Assembly: GCA_937967875.1 (NCBI GenBank)
Contig: CALBTQ010000663.1
Location: forward strand, 1-9,218
DNA length: 9,218 bases
Source of the DNA: an uncultured Pseudomonadota bacterium
Lineage (GTDB): Bacteria; Lernaellota; Lernaellaia; Lernaellales; Lernaellaceae
Reading direction: 5' to 3'
In this document: positions 1 through 5,292 of the stretch, piece after piece
Numbering within the stretch: position 1 is the stretch's first letter
How the letters are laid out: every line of letters starts with the position of its first letter
Notes under the pieces: generated by a model
What the model was told of the DNA's origin: nothing
Databases searched by the model: none
Seen by the model: only the letters and a program-made list of their open reading frames with translations
Made by a program: the position numbers and the translations under genes

Positions 1-44
1 CACCGAGATCTACACTCTTTCCCTACACGACGCTCTTCCGATCT
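1..44. other. Illumina TruSeq P5 adapter sequence (assembly contamination)
   Basis: The first 44 bases match the 3' part of the Illumina universal/P5 adapter, ending in the well-known CGCTCTTCCGATCT. They are synthetic and not part of the genome. Read on the minus strand the adapter gives the familiar spurious peptide EIGRASCRERV, which is the C-terminus of an artefactual minus-strand reading frame here. True genomic sequence starts at about base 45, so the gene that follows is cut by a contig end rather than by a biological event. The match is from memory of the adapter sequence and is very distinctive. Confidence 0.97.
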
Positions 45-45
45 C

Positions 46-510
46 GACGAGTTGTCCAACGACGATTACGGCTTCGTCTTCTGGATGTCGCACGGCAGCA
101 GCTCCAGCGCCTCGACGCTCAGCCACGGCAGTTTCATCACCACCTACAGCATGCAGTATCTCAAGTCGCGCAAGCCGACGATGTTCTTCAGCTCGGCCTG
201 CCTGCAGTTGTACCCCGACTACGGCGCGAACATCGGCGAGGAGATCATGAAAAACAACGCGGTGTCGTTCGTCGGCTCGCTCGGCGAAACGTATCCGCAC
301 GCATTGGGCGGCGGCAGCCTGATTTTCATGACGGCGATGAACAAGACCGTCGTGCAGGGCCTGCCGCTGGCGCAGGCGATCGACGAATCGCGCGAGACGT
401 ACATCGACACGTTCTGGAAACTGCCCTATCCGCGCGGAGTGTATTTGAAAAATTTCTTCGGCTTCACGGTACTCGGCGACCCGACCATGACCTATCCCGG
501 CCGTCGCTAA
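46..510 (+). CDS. Gingipain-like (peptidase C25 family) cysteine peptidase, C-terminal fragment
   Basis: Only the C-terminal ~154 residues are present; the 5' end is lost at the contig edge, and the in-frame TTG at 52 is not a credible start. Numbering from that TTG, the fragment shows a strand ending in FVFWMSHG (His14) and FFSSACLQ (Cys50). It then has NIGEEIMKNNAVSFVGS and, near the end, FGFTVLGDPTM. This order is the C25/gingipain catalytic pattern: a His-Gly after a hydrophobic strand, a Cys about 35 residues later, a helix with a GAVGFIGS-like strand, and a terminal LFGDP motif. His14 and Cys50 would be the catalytic dyad. Family members are usually exported proteases with an N-terminal propeptide and C-terminal sorting domain. 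Here the protein stops directly after the GDPTM motif, so no C-terminal sorting domain follows. Substrate unknown. The alternative is a related clan CD (caspase-fold) peptidase. Confidence 0.8.
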   Translation, partial: DELSNDDYGFVFWMSHGSSSSASTLSHGSFITTYSMQYLKSRKPTMFFSSACLQLYPDYGANIGEEIMKNNAVSFVGSLGETYPHALGGGSLIFMTAMNKTVVQGLPLAQAIDESRETYIDTFWKLPYPRGVYLKNFFGFTVLGDPTMTYPGRR

Positions 511-520
511 CCACGCCGAG

Positions 521-561
521 GGGGCGGGGCGTCGTCGTGACGTCCCGCTCCGTATTTTTAT
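521..561 (+). terminator. Rho-independent terminator after the C25 peptidase gene
   Basis: A 13-bp stem (521-533 with 539-551, including two G-T wobbles), a 5-nt loop GTCGT and a following GTATTTTTAT tract form a classic intrinsic terminator. It begins 10 bp after the TAA stop of the peptidase gene. It separates that gene from the downstream paralogue pair, which must therefore have its own promoter. Confidence 0.85.
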
Positions 562-580
562 GCGGAATGCCGTGAAGCAA

Positions 581-622
581 TCAGGACATAGGTAACCAAA
601 TAGGTTCAGGACATGGGGAACA
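581..622. repeat. Two direct repeats CAGGACATRGGKAAC, possible relic of an IS end
   Basis: CAGGACATAGGTAAC (582-596) and CAGGACATGGGGAAC (607-621) are 15-bp direct repeats differing at two positions, offset by 25 bp. Each is preceded by T. On the minus strand they read as GTT-CC-ATGTCCTGA units, which resemble from memory the multiple terminal repeats of IS21- or IS481-type elements. No transposase gene or opposite end is visible, so this could be a solo remnant or a pair of protein-binding sites. The surrounding DNA (562-780) is clearly more AT-rich than the neighbouring genes and holds no credible reading frame. Confidence 0.4.
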
Positions 623-737
623 CTTGGCAGAAATTTAGATTATTACCCACGTCTTGAAAAATAATATTCCTGGAATTCCCCTATGAATTAGTAACTTATT
701 ATTTCGAGTCCAGCACTACCGCCGGCCGGGCCGGTAG

Positions 738-768
738 TTGCGGGGCGTGATGGAACGTGTATTCTAAT
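738..768 (+). promoter_or_regulatory. Possible sigma-70-like promoter of the TSP3 paralogue pair
   Basis: A TTGCGG hexamer (738-743) lies upstream of an AT-rich TATTCTAATAT block (760-770). This could supply a -10 as TATTCT (16-bp spacing) or TCTAAT (19-bp spacing), about 28-35 bp before the start codon of the first paralogue. An imperfect GC-rich dyad with arms CTACCG (716-721) and CGGTAG (732-737) sits just upstream and could bind a regulator. A promoter is expected because the preceding gene ends in a strong terminator, but the hexamers are only partial matches. Confidence 0.3.
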
Positions 769-796
769 ATGACGATCTGAAGTGGGAGGAGTCAAC

Positions 797-1639
797 ATGT
801 ACAAGGTTATCGTATTGGGGAAACGGTACGGGTCCGTGTTGCTGTTCGCCGTCGGAATGCTGTTGATTCTGTTGGGAGCGCAGGTTTGCGACGACATGGA
901 TTGGGACGACATCACCGACGAGGAAGACAATTGCCCGGAACTTTATAATCCGCAGCAAGGCGACGAGGACACCGATCTGATCGGCGACGCCTGCGACGCG
1001 CAGACGCCGCTGCACGGGAATTTACTCGGCGTGTGCTACCGCAGCAATTGGGAACGGATGAACGGGCCGGGCTGGGAGGACATCGAGACCACGTTGACCC
1101 CGGACGGCACGGGCCGGTTCGCCGTCAAGATGCGCTGGCCGGACATGATGGGCGACACGATCGAAACCGGTCCGGGCCAGCACAACGAGCGCGACATCTG
1201 GTTCATGGGCGCCTATTGGGGGGTGACGATCAACACCGGCACGTTCGTGGAAGGCACGGCTTCGATCGTCAACGAAGACCATGTCATCGAGCAGTTTAAG
1301 GGCACGTTCATGATGCTCAAGTGCGAAGACTGCACGTATCCGTACGACGAGGATTGGGAGTACTGGGAGCGCGTGTGGTCGGACGAATGGACCGCCGACA
1401 TCATGCCGCCGGAATTCTGCCGCCTGGATGCGGGCACCGATCCGTACTTCGGCGGCGAAGGCGAACTCGACGACGATACGATCGATGACGACGACACGGC
1501 CGACGATGACACGGCCGACGACGACGCAATCGACGATGACGCGGCCGACGACGACGAGAGCGGCGACGACGATTCGATTCTCGACGACGACGAGCAGGGC
1601 GACGACGACGACGATAAAAACGACGGCTGCGGATGCTGA
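797..1639 (+). CDS. Exported TSP3-repeat protein with Asp-rich linker and C-terminal GCGC tail (paralogue 1)
   Basis: This 280-residue protein is of unknown function. The ATG at 797 is preferred over the in-frame GTG at 782, because GGAGGAG (785-791) lies 5 bp before it. Residues 13-30 form a hydrophobic export segment ending at Cys31. The -1 residue is Val, so the lipobox is poor and lipid attachment is uncertain. Residues 44-67 (DNCPELYNPQQGDEDTDLIG then DACD) are one thrombospondin type 3 repeat, a known calcium-binding loop. Residues 70-210 form an unrecognised domain with TPLHG, HNERDI (129-134), LKCEDC (174-179) and PPEFC (204-208). Residues 225-276 are an Asp-rich low-complexity linker made of DDDxx units, and the protein ends in GCGC. 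There are nine cysteines, all matched in the adjacent paralogue. It is probably extracytoplasmic. The downstream paralogue follows after 17 bp and is probably co-transcribed. Confidence 0.85.
   Translation: MYKVIVLGKRYGSVLLFAVGMLLILLGAQVCDDMDWDDITDEEDNCPELYNPQQGDEDTDLIGDACDAQTPLHGNLLGVCYRSNWERMNGPGWEDIETTLTPDGTGRFAVKMRWPDMMGDTIETGPGQHNERDIWFMGAYWGVTINTGTFVEGTASIVNEDHVIEQFKGTFMMLKCEDCTYPYDEDWEYWERVWSDEWTADIMPPEFCRLDAGTDPYFGGEGELDDDTIDDDDTADDDTADDDAIDDDAADDDESGDDDSILDDDEQGDDDDDKNDGCGC
1469..1624 (+). repeat. Asp-rich low-complexity coding repeat (paralogue 1)
   Basis: This is GAC/GAT-rich DNA encoding units of the form DDD followed by two residues drawn mostly from T, A and I, a 5-residue (15-bp) period with slippage at the 3' end. 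It encodes residues 225-276 of the first paralogue. The mixture of GAC and GAT codons shows it is not a fresh perfect microsatellite. Such tracts are prone to length change. Confidence 0.85.
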
Positions 1640-1656
1640 TGAGCGGAGGTAAAACC

Positions 1657-2439
1657 ATGACGAACGACAAACGATTGCGGTTCAGTCTGCCGCTGCTGGC
1701 GCTGTTCGTCGCCACGGTGATGATGTTTCTGCCCGGCGTGCCGGCCTGCGACGATCGCGACCGGGACAACATCGGCAACTCCGAGGACAACTGCGGCTTT
1801 TTCTACAATCCCGGCCAGACGGACGAGGACTCCGACGGCATCGGCGACGCCTGCGACACCGACACGCCGCTGCACGGCTATCGATTCGCCGCCTGTTACG
1901 TCAGCCGCCTCGTGCCGCCGACAGGCGCCGCGTATGAAAACGTGCGCATCGCCTTGACCGGCGAGGAAAAGGGGCGCCTGGTTGCAGCGGTCGATCTGCC
2001 GGCGGAGTTGTACAACCATCACCTGACCGGCGAGGCGTACCACAACGAGCGCGACATCGCCCTGATGAGCGACGACAAAACCACGACGACCTATTACGCG
2101 CTGTTCACTGAAGGCGCGACGGCGACCGTCGGCGAGGACGATGTGGTCGAAAGCATCCAGGGCGTGTACACGCTGCTGCATTGCCCGAATTGTTACGGCG
2201 ATCCGGATGCCGCATTCGATTACGTCAACTGGAGCGACCTGTCGGCCGGCGAGTGGTTCGCCCAAGCCGCCGCCCCGGAAGTCTGCGGGCTGGAGGAAAC
2301 GGACGACGACACGGTCGACGATGATACAGTGGACGATGACACGATCGATGACGATGCAACAGATGACGACGCAACAGACGACGACGCAATCGACGACGAC
2401 AATGACGACGATGATGATGACGATGGATGTGGTTGTTGA
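1657..2439 (+). CDS. Exported TSP3-repeat protein with Asp-rich linker and C-terminal GCGC tail (paralogue 2)
   Basis: This 260-residue protein is of unknown function and a tandem duplicate of the preceding gene. The ATG at 1657 is chosen because GGAGGT (1645-1650) lies 6 bp upstream; the in-frame ATG at 1633 overlaps the previous gene and lacks such a site. Residues 11-30 are a hydrophobic export segment ending VPAC, with Cys31 as possible lipidated residue (Pro at -2 is unusual). The TSP3 loop covers residues 44-67, although the usual DNCP is DNCG here. TPLHG (70-74), HNERDI (129-134) and HCPNC (175-179) sit at exactly the same residue numbers as in paralogue 1. By hand count, 29 of 44 residues are identical over positions 31-74. 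Residues 216-256 are the Asp-rich linker and the protein ends GCGC. If Cys31 is lipidated, the remaining six body cysteines could form three disulfides; that is inference. No T-tract terminator is visible in the 130 bp that follow. Confidence 0.85.
   Translation: MTNDKRLRFSLPLLALFVATVMMFLPGVPACDDRDRDNIGNSEDNCGFFYNPGQTDEDSDGIGDACDTDTPLHGYRFAACYVSRLVPPTGAAYENVRIALTGEEKGRLVAAVDLPAELYNHHLTGEAYHNERDIALMSDDKTTTTYYALFTEGATATVGEDDVVESIQGVYTLLHCPNCYGDPDAAFDYVNWSDLSAGEWFAQAAAPEVCGLEETDDDTVDDDTVDDDTIDDDATDDDATDDDAIDDDNDDDDDDDGCGC
2302..2424 (+). repeat. Asp-rich low-complexity coding repeat (paralogue 2)
   Basis: Seven regular DDDxx units (DDDTV, DDDTV, DDDTI, DDDAT, DDDAT, DDDAI, DDDND) run into a poly-Asp tract. 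The period is 15 bp. The region encodes residues 216-256 of the second paralogue and is more regular than the matching tract in paralogue 1, which suggests independent expansion since the duplication. Confidence 0.85.
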
Positions 2440-2569
2440 TAATCCGGATTTCGGAATTTCGAATTCGGAATGACGGCAAACACAACCATACCCGGATGGG
2501 CAAGTCCATAGCTCCCGGTCCATTATCTCGGCCGGCGCAAAATGGAGCGGAAAGCGTCTATCGACCGCG

Positions 2570-3703
2570 CTAGATCTCCACGTCGCTGCCGGGGTACACG
2601 ACCTCGACGGCGGCTTGGTAGATTTTGTTGGTGATGTTCACACCCTCGCTGGTCAGGTAGCCGTTGCCGTAAACGACGAAGTCGGCGTCGCGGTAGCGCA
2701 GGATCACCGTCTGGTAGCCCATCAGCGCGCCGGTGTGGCCGACGCCGCCGTCGAGCTTGACGATCCCCAGACCGAAATAACCCGCCGGGAAGCCGTCGAC
2801 CTGCCGCGCGAAGTTCAGGCGCTCGGCCTGGAATCGTTCGTCCAACAGCGTCGAGTCGTTGAGTTCGGCGAGCCACACCAGCAGGTCGGCGGGCGTGGAA
2901 ATCATCGCCCCGGCGGTCCAGATCGCGCTCGGATGCTGCGCGGAGTAATCCTCGTCGGCGGTGAACAGGCCGTCGCCGTTCACGTCGAGATAGCCGTGCG
3001 TGTAGGGCGCGGGAATTTCAGCAGTGGTGGGGAAGCTCGTCTCGGTGAGCGCCAGGGGCTCCAGCAGGTTTTCGGCAATAAATGCTTCGGCCTTTTGACC
3101 GGAGGCGGCCTCGATGATCAACCCGAGCAGCACATAGTTGGTGTTGCAGTACACGGCCGCTTCACCGGGCGCGGCGATGGGCCCGTTTTCGTTGGCGATG
3201 GCGACGAGCTCTTCGGGCAGCCACACGCCGGTCGGATTTTCCAAAATTTTATCGAGGTAGTCCTCGCTCCAGGTGAAGTCGAACAGGCCGCTGGTGTGAT
3301 CCAGCAGATTGTGGACGGTGATGCCCTCGCCGTCGGGAACCAACTGCCCCAGCCACATGTCGAGCGTATCGTCGAGGGTCAGCGCGCCGTTTTGCGCCAA
3401 CAGCAGCACGGCCTCGCCGGTGAAGGTTTTGGTGACGCTGCCCATGCGGAAATGATACGCCGCGCTCAGCGATTCATCGGGCAATTGCGCGACGCCGGCG
3501 GAACCGATCCAGGTCGAACCGTCGTTGAAGTTGACGGCCAGCACGGCGCCCGGGCCGTGGTAGGCGTCCAGCGTATTTTGCAGGGCGGCCTGCAGATCGT
3601 CGCCGTAGTGGCCGGCGAGCGACGTGTAATCGTCGGCGGCGCAACCCAACGCGACGGCGGCGGTCACCAACAAGATCAAACCGATGGTGTTTCTCATTTT
3701 CAT
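2570..3703 (-). CDS. Lipoprotein serine hydrolase, beta-lactamase/R61 DD-peptidase fold (peptidase S12 type)
   Basis: This 377-residue protein has a complete beta-lactamase-family signature. Residues 5-20 form a signal peptide with lipobox ALGC, so Cys21 is the likely lipidation site. The nucleophile motif SVTK is at 89-92 (Ser89, Lys92), HTSGL at 136-140, the YxN motif as YCN at 185-187, and HTG at 323-325. The SxxK, YxN and HTG set is that of Streptomyces R61 DD-carboxypeptidase and related esterases rather than the KTG of most beta-lactamases, so antibiotic hydrolysis should not be assumed. Residues 240-252 (DVNGDGLFTADED) form an EF-hand-like calcium loop inserted between the YxN and HTG motifs. 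The ATG at 3703 is preferred over the ATG at 3745 because AAAGGA lies about 10 bp before it and the lipobox then falls at a usual distance. The gene is convergent with the TSP3 pair and divergent from the propeller lipoprotein. The true substrate is unknown: peptidoglycan peptides, D-amino acid peptides or esters. Confidence 0.9.
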   Translation of the reverse strand: MKMRNTIGLILLVTAAVALGCAADDYTSLAGHYGDDLQAALQNTLDAYHGPGAVLAVNFNDGSTWIGSAGVAQLPDESLSAAYHFRMGSVTKTFTGEAVLLLAQNGALTLDDTLDMWLGQLVPDGEGITVHNLLDHTSGLFDFTWSEDYLDKILENPTGVWLPEELVAIANENGPIAAPGEAAVYCNTNYVLLGLIIEAASGQKAEAFIAENLLEPLALTETSFPTTAEIPAPYTHGYLDVNGDGLFTADEDYSAQHPSAIWTAGAMISTPADLLVWLAELNDSTLLDERFQAERLNFARQVDGFPAGYFGLGIVKLDGGVGHTGALMGYQTVILRYRDADFVVYGNGYLTSEGVNITNKIYQAAVEVVYPGSDVEI

Positions 3704-3754
3704 GCGCAACGTATCCTTTCCGGCGTAGGCCCGTCGGTTTGTCATCTTTTCGGA

Positions 3755-3778
3755 CGATTCACGATAAACCTTGAATCG
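3755..3778. promoter_or_regulatory. Perfect 7-bp dyad between divergent genes, candidate operator
   Basis: CGATTCA (3755-3761) and TGAATCG (3772-3778) are perfect inverted repeats separated by 10 bp. They sit in the 137-bp gap between the divergent starts of the serine hydrolase and the propeller lipoprotein. The geometry suits a dimeric regulator, but no regulator gene is adjacent and the pairing may be chance. Confidence 0.3.
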
Positions 3779-3840
3779 GCGATCGGCCGCTTTCGTTGCG
3801 TCCCGATATCCTTTATCCTTTTAGCAACCGAAGGTCACGG

Positions 3841-4848
3841 ATGCTGAAACGATTCGCCATTTTTGTGCTGTGCCTGCTCGCGTTGGCGTGCGCGAAAAAC
3901 GAACCCGCGCCGCCGGGCGCACGCCCGCCCGTGCCGTTGCCGCCGTCGCTGCCCGACGACCTGACCGCCGGCGGCCCCTACACCGGGCGCATCACCAGCC
4001 TGGTCACCGACAAGGGCATGCTGTACGCGGGCGGCTGGCACATGGGCGTTTATTACACGCGCAACGGGCGCGCGTGGTATCCGTCGCTCAAGGGCGAAAT
4101 CGACGTGCTGTCGCTGGCCGTGCAAGGCTGCCGGGCGTTCGCCGGGACGTTCACCGGCGAGATTTACCGCGGGCGCGACACGCGCTGGTCAAAAGCGTAC
4201 GTCTTCCCCGGTGGGCAAAAGGACATGGTGCGCGCGCTGGCGATCGACGGACCATACCTGTACATCGGCGCGGGCGCGAGCCTGTATCGCCGGCAGCGGG
4301 GCGAGCCCGAGCGCTGGTGGAGCGGCGCGAACGTTACCGCGCTGGCGCTGACGTCCTTCGGTGATCGGCCGCTGTTTTTCGGCACCGAAGGCCGGGGCGT
4401 CGGGCGCTGCAATCGCGCGGGCCGTTGTGAATTGATCGATTTTCCCGGCGCGAAACTGATCGCCGCGCTGGCCTTTTCGCGCGAGGAAAACGCGCTGTAC
4501 GTGGCGGTGGAAAACGAGGGCGTGTACCGCACCGCCGACGGTCAATCCTTCAGCAAAGTACCGCTGCCGCGGCCGCGTGTTTTCGCGCGGGCCGTGCTGC
4601 CGGGCGAACCGCTGCTGGTCGCGGCCGACGGCGTGGGCGTGCTGCAACGATTGGGCGGTCGTTCGCCGTCGTGGCTGACCATCCCCTTCCCCGCCAGCGT
4701 GACGGCCTTCGCGCGTTTCAAGGACCGCACCTACTTCGCCGCCGACGGCTTCGGCGTGCTGCGTCTGGACGGCGCGTCCTACCGGCCGGCGAACAAAGGG
4801 CTGCTGAATTTTCCGGAAGAGATTATCCCGGAGAATCTTCACCGATAG
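3841..4848 (+). CDS. Lipoprotein predicted to fold as a seven-bladed beta-propeller
   Basis: This is a 335-residue protein. AAGG six bases before the ATG at 3841 sets the start; the in-frame TTG at 3796 has no such site. Residues 5-16 form a signal peptide and the lipobox ALAC gives Cys17 as lipidation site. A Pro-rich linker (residues 21-38) leads into the propeller. Seven repeats begin with a hydrophobic strand at residues 51, 89, 130, 165, 207, 247 and 287, a spacing of 35-42 residues. Each has the pattern V-x-A/S-L-A, then a strand such as LYAGG, LYIGA or LYVAV, then G-x-Y/L-R and a Trp/Ser-rich strand. This resembles BNR/Ycf48-like or two-component-regulator propeller repeats. No catalytic residues are apparent, so a binding or scaffold role at the membrane is inferred. 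Cys190 and Cys196 in blade 4 could form a local disulfide. It is divergent from the serine hydrolase and may share regulation with it. Confidence 0.8.
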   Translation: MLKRFAIFVLCLLALACAKNEPAPPGARPPVPLPPSLPDDLTAGGPYTGRITSLVTDKGMLYAGGWHMGVYYTRNGRAWYPSLKGEIDVLSLAVQGCRAFAGTFTGEIYRGRDTRWSKAYVFPGGQKDMVRALAIDGPYLYIGAGASLYRRQRGEPERWWSGANVTALALTSFGDRPLFFGTEGRGVGRCNRAGRCELIDFPGAKLIAALAFSREENALYVAVENEGVYRTADGQSFSKVPLPRPRVFARAVLPGEPLLVAADGVGVLQRLGGRSPSWLTIPFPASVTAFARFKDRTYFAADGFGVLRLDGASYRPANKGLLNFPEEIIPENLHR

Positions 4849-4928
4849 CGCCTGATTGTCTTCAACATGGAAAAATCGGTGACTTGATGATCCCGTTTAT
4901 ACCTGAGAGGAGACTTGCTTCATAGTTT

Positions 4929-5081
4929 CACTGATACGCCGAACGAAGTGAGGCTTATCGGTGTTTGCCATGAACACTGATAAACTTGCTCGCGTTGCTC
5001 GCTCGTGGATCAGTGCCACCGACCAGGATGCCACGGCGGGTGGCACTGATTCACCGAACAAAGTGAGGTGTATCGGTGTTT
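4929..5081. repeat. Array of alternating CACTGAT-type dyads (REP-like intergenic palindromes)
   Basis: A 38-bp unit at 4929-4966 recurs at 5044-5081 with 33 of 38 positions identical. Each unit folds into a 12-bp imperfect stem (4929-4940 with 4952-4963; 5044-5055 with 5067-5078) around the loop GAAC(G/A)AAGTGA. Position 10/26 of the unit changes from G-C to A-T between copies, a compensatory pair. A third, diverged unit in opposite orientation lies between them (4975-5015, arms CACTGAT and ATCAGTG). Neighbouring units also pair with each other: 4955-4965 with 4973-4983, and 5009-5020 with 5039-5050 (perfect 12 bp). The region lies in the 444-bp stretch without genes (4849-5292). Confidence 0.85.
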
Positions 5082-5116
5082 TCGTTCTCCGAAAGGTCAG
5101 GAAAGGTATCGGCTGG

Positions 5117-5217
5117 TCCTGGATGCCCGCCTTCGTTGAAACTACGGCGGACAGGCCCGCCTGCGCGGGCATGACAAACCTTTCCGTCATCCTCGGGCTT
5201 GACCCGGGGATCCAGGA
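5117..5217. repeat. Composite intergenic inverted repeat (TCCTGGAT ... ATCCAGGA)
   Basis: Outer 8-bp arms TCCTGGAT (5117-5124) and ATCCAGGA (5210-5217) enclose two small hairpins. GCCCGC CTGC GCGGGC is at 5155-5170, and CCTCGGG CTTGA CCCGGGG at 5191-5209. This matches the widespread proteobacterial intergenic repeat whose translations give peptides such as QAGIQ and DPRVKPEDD; both appear here in spurious minus-strand frames. Its function is unknown; such elements may affect mRNA stability or be mobilised in trans. Two half-units seem joined back to back. Confidence 0.8.
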
Positions 5218-5292
5218 TTCCATTACCGTCGCGCGAAGCGCGGCCTTCCTTTTTAATCATGTCCCCGTTTTTCGGTTCGGTGTGTATGGCGC

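Noticed and set aside
10..300. Minus-strand frame of 96 codons at the left edge
   Set aside because: Its C-terminus is translated adapter (EIGRASCRERV) and it is antisense to the well-supported C25 peptidase fragment.
2441..2473. Bidirectional terminator between the convergent genes
   Set aside because: AATCCGGATT and GAATT-TCG-AATTC are short AT-rich dyads without T-tracts; not enough for a terminator call.
1213..2523. 436-codon minus-strand frame
   Set aside because: It is antisense to both TSP3 genes. Its Ser- and Val/Ile-rich runs are just the complement of the GAC/GAT Asp-rich tracts.
2570..3703. Antibiotic-resistance beta-lactamase
   Set aside because: The motifs fit the wider S12/R61 hydrolase family with HTG rather than KTG; the fold alone does not show drug hydrolysis.
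2615..3847. 410-codon plus-strand frame
   Set aside because: It is antisense to the serine hydrolase, which has full SxxK, YxN and HTG motifs. It shows no domain and arises from high GC.
4929..5081. CRISPR array
   Set aside because: Only two direct copies and one inverted diverged copy exist, spacers are related to the repeats, and units are palindromic and alternating; no cas genes are present.
4897..5223. Minus-strand frame of 108 codons with SWIPGSSPRMT and QAGLS-like peptides, and the overlapping plus-strand frame at 4961-5356
   Set aside because: These peptides are the standard false translation of the intergenic TCCTGGAT repeat; the DNA is a repeat region, not a gene.
5230..5255. Terminator on the plus strand (CGCGC GAA GCGCG followed by TTTTT)
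   Set aside because: The T-tract is 7 bp away from a 5-bp stem and no plus-strand gene ends nearby; on the minus strand it is not followed by T.
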